From DATJGR01 sp963735085 (lineage in GTDB: Bacteria > Pseudomonadota > Gammaproteobacteria > Pseudomonadales > Azotimanducaceae), in assembly GCA_963735085.1 (NCBI GenBank), contig CAVTJP010000005.1, positions 1,736,001-1,800,000 on the forward strand: a DNA stretch of 64,000 nucleotides, in the 5' to 3' direction. Below the pieces are notes generated by a model. It ran no database searches. It was not told where the DNA came from and saw only the letters and a list, made by a program, of their open reading frames with translations. The position numbers and the translations under genes were made by a program. Position 1 is the stretch's first letter, and each line of letters opens with the position of its first letter. Positions 61,028-64,000 of the stretch are shown piece after piece.

Positions 61028-63183
61028 GGGTGAAGCATATGGAAACAAGAACGTCAGCTTTGCGCCGGGCACCCGTGCGCAGCGCAATGGCTGGGTTGAT
61101 CGCGGTGCTATCGTGGCTCGTTGCAGTGCCCGTGCTCGCGACGACGATGGAGTCCATCGCGTTCTCGTCGCTACCCGGGGATAAGACCGAAATCCGGATG
61201 AAATTCGACGGTCCGCCGCCGGCCCCGAAGGGATATACGATCGAATCACCCGCGCGGATCGCGCTTGATTTGATGGGCACGAAGAGTGCGTTGGCTACCA
61301 AGTATCACAGCCTGGGCATAGGTAATGCTCGTGAGGTGACTGTGATCGAAGCGAAGGATCGCACGCGGGTTATCGTCAATCTGACGCAATTGGTGCCGTA
61401 CGAAACGAAGGTCGAAGGTGACACGTTGGTCATGTACGTCGGCACGGGCAACACTGCGAAAGGTGTTCCGTCCCCGGAGAAATACAGTGATGCGGACGTT
61501 ATGCAGGCGCAAGCCGCCCCGCGCAGTGACTCGCATGTAACCGATGTCGACTTCCATCGTGGCGAGAATGGCGAAGGGCGCGTGGTCGTAACGCTGTCCG
61601 ATCCAAAAGCGCCGGTGGATGTGTCCCGAGAATCGGACAAGATTAGGATCAAGATTCGGAACACGAAGCTGCCGGACAACCTGCGTCGTCGCCTCGACGT
61701 CACCGATTTCGCGACGCCCGTACAAGTTGTCGACGCCGTTCAGGCCGGGCCGGACATCGAGATAACGATCGATGCGAAGGGTAACTATGATTACCTCGCG
61801 TATCAGGCCGACCAGACGTTGACCGTCAATGTCAATCCGATCAGCGAAAAGGAACTCACGGCGCGTGACGATGTGTTCAAGTACAAGGGCGAGAAGCTAT
61901 CGCTGAATTTTCAGGACATCGAAGTGAGGTCAGTGCTGCAGCTGATTGCCGACTTCACCGATCTCAACCTCGTGGCCAGCGATACGGTGACCGGTCGAAT
62001 AACGCTGCGGCTGAAGAACGTACCCTGGGATCAGGCGCTTGAACTGATCTTGAAAACCAAAGGTCTCGACAAGCGCCAGGTGGGTAACGTCTTGTTGGTG
62101 GCGCCAGCCGCGGAAATTGCGGCTCGTGAAAAGCTCGAGCTGGAGAATCAGCGTCAGATCGCCGAACTGGCGCCGCTGCGAACCGAGTTCATTCAGGTGC
62201 GCTACGCGAAGGCGAGTGAGTTGTACAAGCTCTTCAACACCAGCGCGAGCGGCCAAAGCTCCGCCGGCAGCGCAGCTGCGTCTGCGGTCGGTGGCAAGAG
62301 CTCGATCGTATCGTCGCGCGGCAGCGTGATTGTCGATGAACGCACTAACTCGATCATACTGACCGACACGGCCGATCGACTCGAGGACTTCCGCAAAGTC
62401 ATAGCGCGGCTGGACGTTCCGGTTCGCCAGGTTCTGATCGAATCGCGGATCGTTACTGCGAGCACCAATTATGACCAGGAGTTGGGTATTCGGTGGGGTG
62501 GTGCCAGCATCGCCAATTCCAATGGTACGACGATCAAGACCGGTGGCAGCCTGACTACATTGGAGAACATACCTCCCGTATCTGGCTCTACATCGGCAGA
62601 CAATCTCGTTGTAGACCTGGGTGTCGCCGCGGCCAACTCGAGCTTCGGCATCGGTATTGCCGGATCGGACTACCTTCTGGATCTGGAGCTGACGGCGCTG
62701 CAGGTCGATGGGCGTGCGCAGGTGGTTGCGCGGCCCAAGGTCATTACCGCTGATAAACAGACGGCGACCATTCAGTCGGGTACCGAGATTCCATACCAGG
62801 AAGCCTCCAGCAGTGGCGCGACATCCGTGTCGTTCAAGGAAGCCGTGCTGTCGTTGGAAGTTACGCCGCAGATTACGCCGGACGATCGGATCATTATGAC
62901 GTTGAAGGTGAATCAGGATTCGGTTGGTCAGGTGTACAACGGCGTTCCGAGCATCGACACGAACCAGGTCAAAACCGAGGTACTCGTGGATAACGCTCAG
63001 ACGGTGGTACTGGGTGGCATCTTCAAGGATCAGTTGACCCAAACGACCGAAAAGACGCCGTTCCTGGGTGACGTACCATACATTGGTCGTTTGTTCCGCA
63101 GAACACTGGACAAGACCGACAAGCAGGAACTACTGATCTTCATTACGCCGCGAATCATCCAGGAATCGCTGACGACACGGTGA
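61024..63183 (+). CDS. pilQ: Type IV pilus secretin PilQ
   Basis: A 719-residue outer-membrane secretin starting at ATG 61024. A signal peptide (to about 38, VPVLA-T) is followed by AMIN domains (about 40-260), an N0/STN region (LSLNFQDIEVRSVLQLIADFTDLNLVAS), an N1 domain, a Ser/Ala-rich linker (SASGQSSAGSAAASA), and the secretin core with VEASIVTA-like IESRIVTASTNYDQELGIRWGG and VLGGIFKDQ. The pilus exits through it. Confidence 0.95.
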   Translation: MRVKHMETRTSALRRAPVRSAMAGLIAVLSWLVAVPVLATTMESIAFSSLPGDKTEIRMKFDGPPPAPKGYTIESPARIALDLMGTKSALATKYHSLGIGNAREVTVIEAKDRTRVIVNLTQLVPYETKVEGDTLVMYVGTGNTAKGVPSPEKYSDADVMQAQAAPRSDSHVTDVDFHRGENGEGRVVVTLSDPKAPVDVSRESDKIRIKIRNTKLPDNLRRRLDVTDFATPVQVVDAVQAGPDIEITIDAKGNYDYLAYQADQTLTVNVNPISEKELTARDDVFKYKGEKLSLNFQDIEVRSVLQLIADFTDLNLVASDTVTGRITLRLKNVPWDQALELILKTKGLDKRQVGNVLLVAPAAEIAAREKLELENQRQIAELAPLRTEFIQVRYAKASELYKLFNTSASGQSSAGSAAASAVGGKSSIVSSRGSVIVDERTNSIILTDTADRLEDFRKVIARLDVPVRQVLIESRIVTASTNYDQELGIRWGGASIANSNGTTIKTGGSLTTLENIPPVSGSTSADNLVVDLGVAAANSSFGIGIAGSDYLLDLELTALQVDGRAQVVARPKVITADKQTATIQSGTEIPYQEASSSGATSVSFKEAVLSLEVTPQITPDDRIIMTLKVNQDSVGQVYNGVPSIDTNQVKTEVLVDNAQTVVLGGIFKDQLTQTTEKTPFLGDVPYIGRLFRRTLDKTDKQELLIFITPRIIQESLTTR

Positions 63184-63227
63184 TCTTGGTTATCGGGACA
63201 GACTTGTCGTTGTCCTCGTATTAGACT

Positions 63228-63252
63228 GAACGGCGCCGGGATGGCGCCGTTC
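63228..63252. other. Hairpin spanning the aroK start
   Basis: Arms GAACGGCGCC and GGCGCCGTTC form a perfect 10-bp stem with a five-base loop GGGAT. The first possible aroK ATG (63241) sits across the loop and right arm. It may be the end of the pil operon or a translation control for aroK; no clear T-run follows. Confidence 0.6.
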
Positions 63253-63792
63253 GTCGTTATGATCGCGAAGCCTCAAAACGTATTTCTCATCGGTCTGATG
63301 GCCGTCGGCAAGACAACCGTCGGACGCATCCTTTCCGAAGAGTTGGACCTGCCGTTCTTCGACACCGATCGCGTGGTCGAAGAGAAAGCGGGCGCCGATA
63401 TCGCCTGGATCTTCGATGTGGAGGGCGAAGCGGGTTTCCGGGAACGTGAGTATCAAGCGGTGGACGAGCTGACACGGCGCAATGGAGTCGTTCTCGCGAC
63501 AGGTGGTGGCGTGGTGCTGCGCGACGAGAATCGGCGCAATCTCGCAACTCGTGGCACCGTGATATTTCTCGATTCACCGATCGAAAGGCTCATCGAACGA
63601 ACTCGTCGCGATAAGCGCCGACCGTTGCTGCGACAAGGTGACACAAAGGCGACATTCGAGCGCCTTGCGCAACAGCGCACCCCGCTCTATGCAAGCATCG
63701 CTGACTACCGGTTTTGTGCAGATGGATCGTCTGCCAAGGTGCTTGCACGTGCAATAGCCGATCGGCTTCGTTGCGACGGATGCGTTGCGTGA
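63241..63792 (+). CDS. aroK: Shikimate kinase AroK
   Basis: A 183-residue kinase phosphorylating shikimate. Walker A GLMAVGKTTVGR differs from the common GxMGxGKS/T at the second Gly. DTD in FFDTDRVVEEKAG, FRERE shikimate contact, LATGGGVVLRDENR and lid RRDKRRPLLRQGD are present. ATG 63241 lies inside a hairpin; ATG 63259 (MIAKPQNVF) is an alternative that keeps all motifs. It overlaps aroB by four bases (GTGA). Confidence 0.94.
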   Translation: MAPFVVMIAKPQNVFLIGLMAVGKTTVGRILSEELDLPFFDTDRVVEEKAGADIAWIFDVEGEAGFREREYQAVDELTRRNGVVLATGGGVVLRDENRRNLATRGTVIFLDSPIERLIERTRRDKRRPLLRQGDTKATFERLAQQRTPLYASIADYRFCADGSSAKVLARAIADRLRCDGCVA

Positions 63793-64000
63793 CAACGAAA
63801 CTGTTGGTCGAACTCGGTGCACGCAGTTACCCGATTGTCATCGGGACGGGCTTGCTGAGCGACTCTACGCAATTCGCGCCGTTCATCGCGGGACGCCAGG
63901 TTTGCATCGTCACTAACGAGACGATTGCGCCGCTATACCTGGCTCGGCTGACGGTTGCGTTGGCGGGTTTTCAAGTCGATACCTGCGTGCTGCCCGATGG
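63789..64000 (+). CDS. aroB: 3-dehydroquinate synthase AroB (5' part, cut by window)
   Basis: The GTG start at 63789 overlaps the aroK stop. The visible 70 residues read VTTKLLVELGARSYPIVIG, GTGLLSDS, RQVCIVTNETIAPLYLARL and VCVLPDG-like TCVLPDG, the standard N-terminal NAD-binding part of dehydroquinate synthase. The gene runs off the right end of the window. It acts before AroK in the shikimate pathway. Confidence 0.92.
   Translation, partial: MTTKLLVELGARSYPIVIGTGLLSDSTQFAPFIAGRQVCIVTNETIAPLYLARLTVALAGFQVDTCVLPD

Noticed and set aside
61930..63042. A 370-codon open frame antisense to pilQ
   Set aside because: The plus strand encodes the conserved secretin core; the minus-strand product shows no family features.

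Overview
This GC-rich window carries gene orders characteristic of Gammaproteobacteria: pilMNOPQ-aroK-aroB, priA-SPOR-hslVU-DUF971-ubiEJB-hisE-tatABC, glnA-DUF4124-ntrBC, yibN-secB and yggX-mutY-asmA. No 16S rRNA is present. The mix of housekeeping genes with Baeyer-Villiger monooxygenases, F420/luciferase-like oxidoreductases, glutathione and sulfo-transferases suggests a free-living degrader of cyclic or steroid/terpenoid-like compounds, probably from a deep-branching gammaproteobacterial order. That placement is inference.

Layout. (1) 0-13.3 kb, catabolic/accessory: an amidohydrolase divergent from two overlapping Lrp/AsnC regulators, BVMO 1, a DUF3300-DUF2950 exported pair, a DUF882 murein-peptidase-like protein, a sulfotransferase, a PPOX protein, an exported methyltransferase, an exported protein with STI1-like repeats, and BVMO 2. 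(2) 13.3-21.5 kb, a decaying genomic island: pseudogenes of a hydrolase, an intradiol dioxygenase, an APH-type kinase and an alpha/beta hydrolase, among intact LLM, GST, SOUL and PPOX genes. It ends at tRNA-Phe(GAA), and 24- and 45-nt copies of that tRNA's 3' end lie at 14.11 and 18.17 kb in the same orientation. That is the geometry left by integration of mobile DNA into a tRNA gene. No integrase remains. (3) 21.6-34.6 kb, core genes: yggX-mutY-asmA, hisBA, polysaccharide deacetylase-ctp-envC-gpmI, yibN-secB, trmL, and a second LLM protein. (4) 34.7-41.2 kb, nitrogen control and sulfur transfer: ntrC, ntrB, DUF4124 and glnA with visible sigma-54 and NtrC-type sites, then a TusA-like protein coupled to a PP-loop (MnmA-like) ATPase. 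(5) 41.3-53.7 kb: typA-dtd, then a long minus-strand run priA to tatC covering replication restart, proteolysis, ubiquinone synthesis, histidine synthesis and Tat export. (6) 53.8-64 kb: rpmE, an M48 peptidase, PBP1A, the type IV pilus alignment/secretin operon pilMNOPQ, and aroK-aroB (aroB is cut by the window end).

How genes work together: NtrB/NtrC probably control glnA through the sigma-54 promoter and their own operon through a palindromic site. EnvC, the Ctp protease and PBP1A act on the cell wall. UbiE, UbiJ and UbiB serve quinone synthesis. PilM-Q build the type IV pilus trans-envelope machine. The most unusual material is the tRNA-Phe island with its stacked pseudogenes and repeats, and the TusA/PP-loop pair. 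I found no CRISPR array, intact transposase, phage or defence system.
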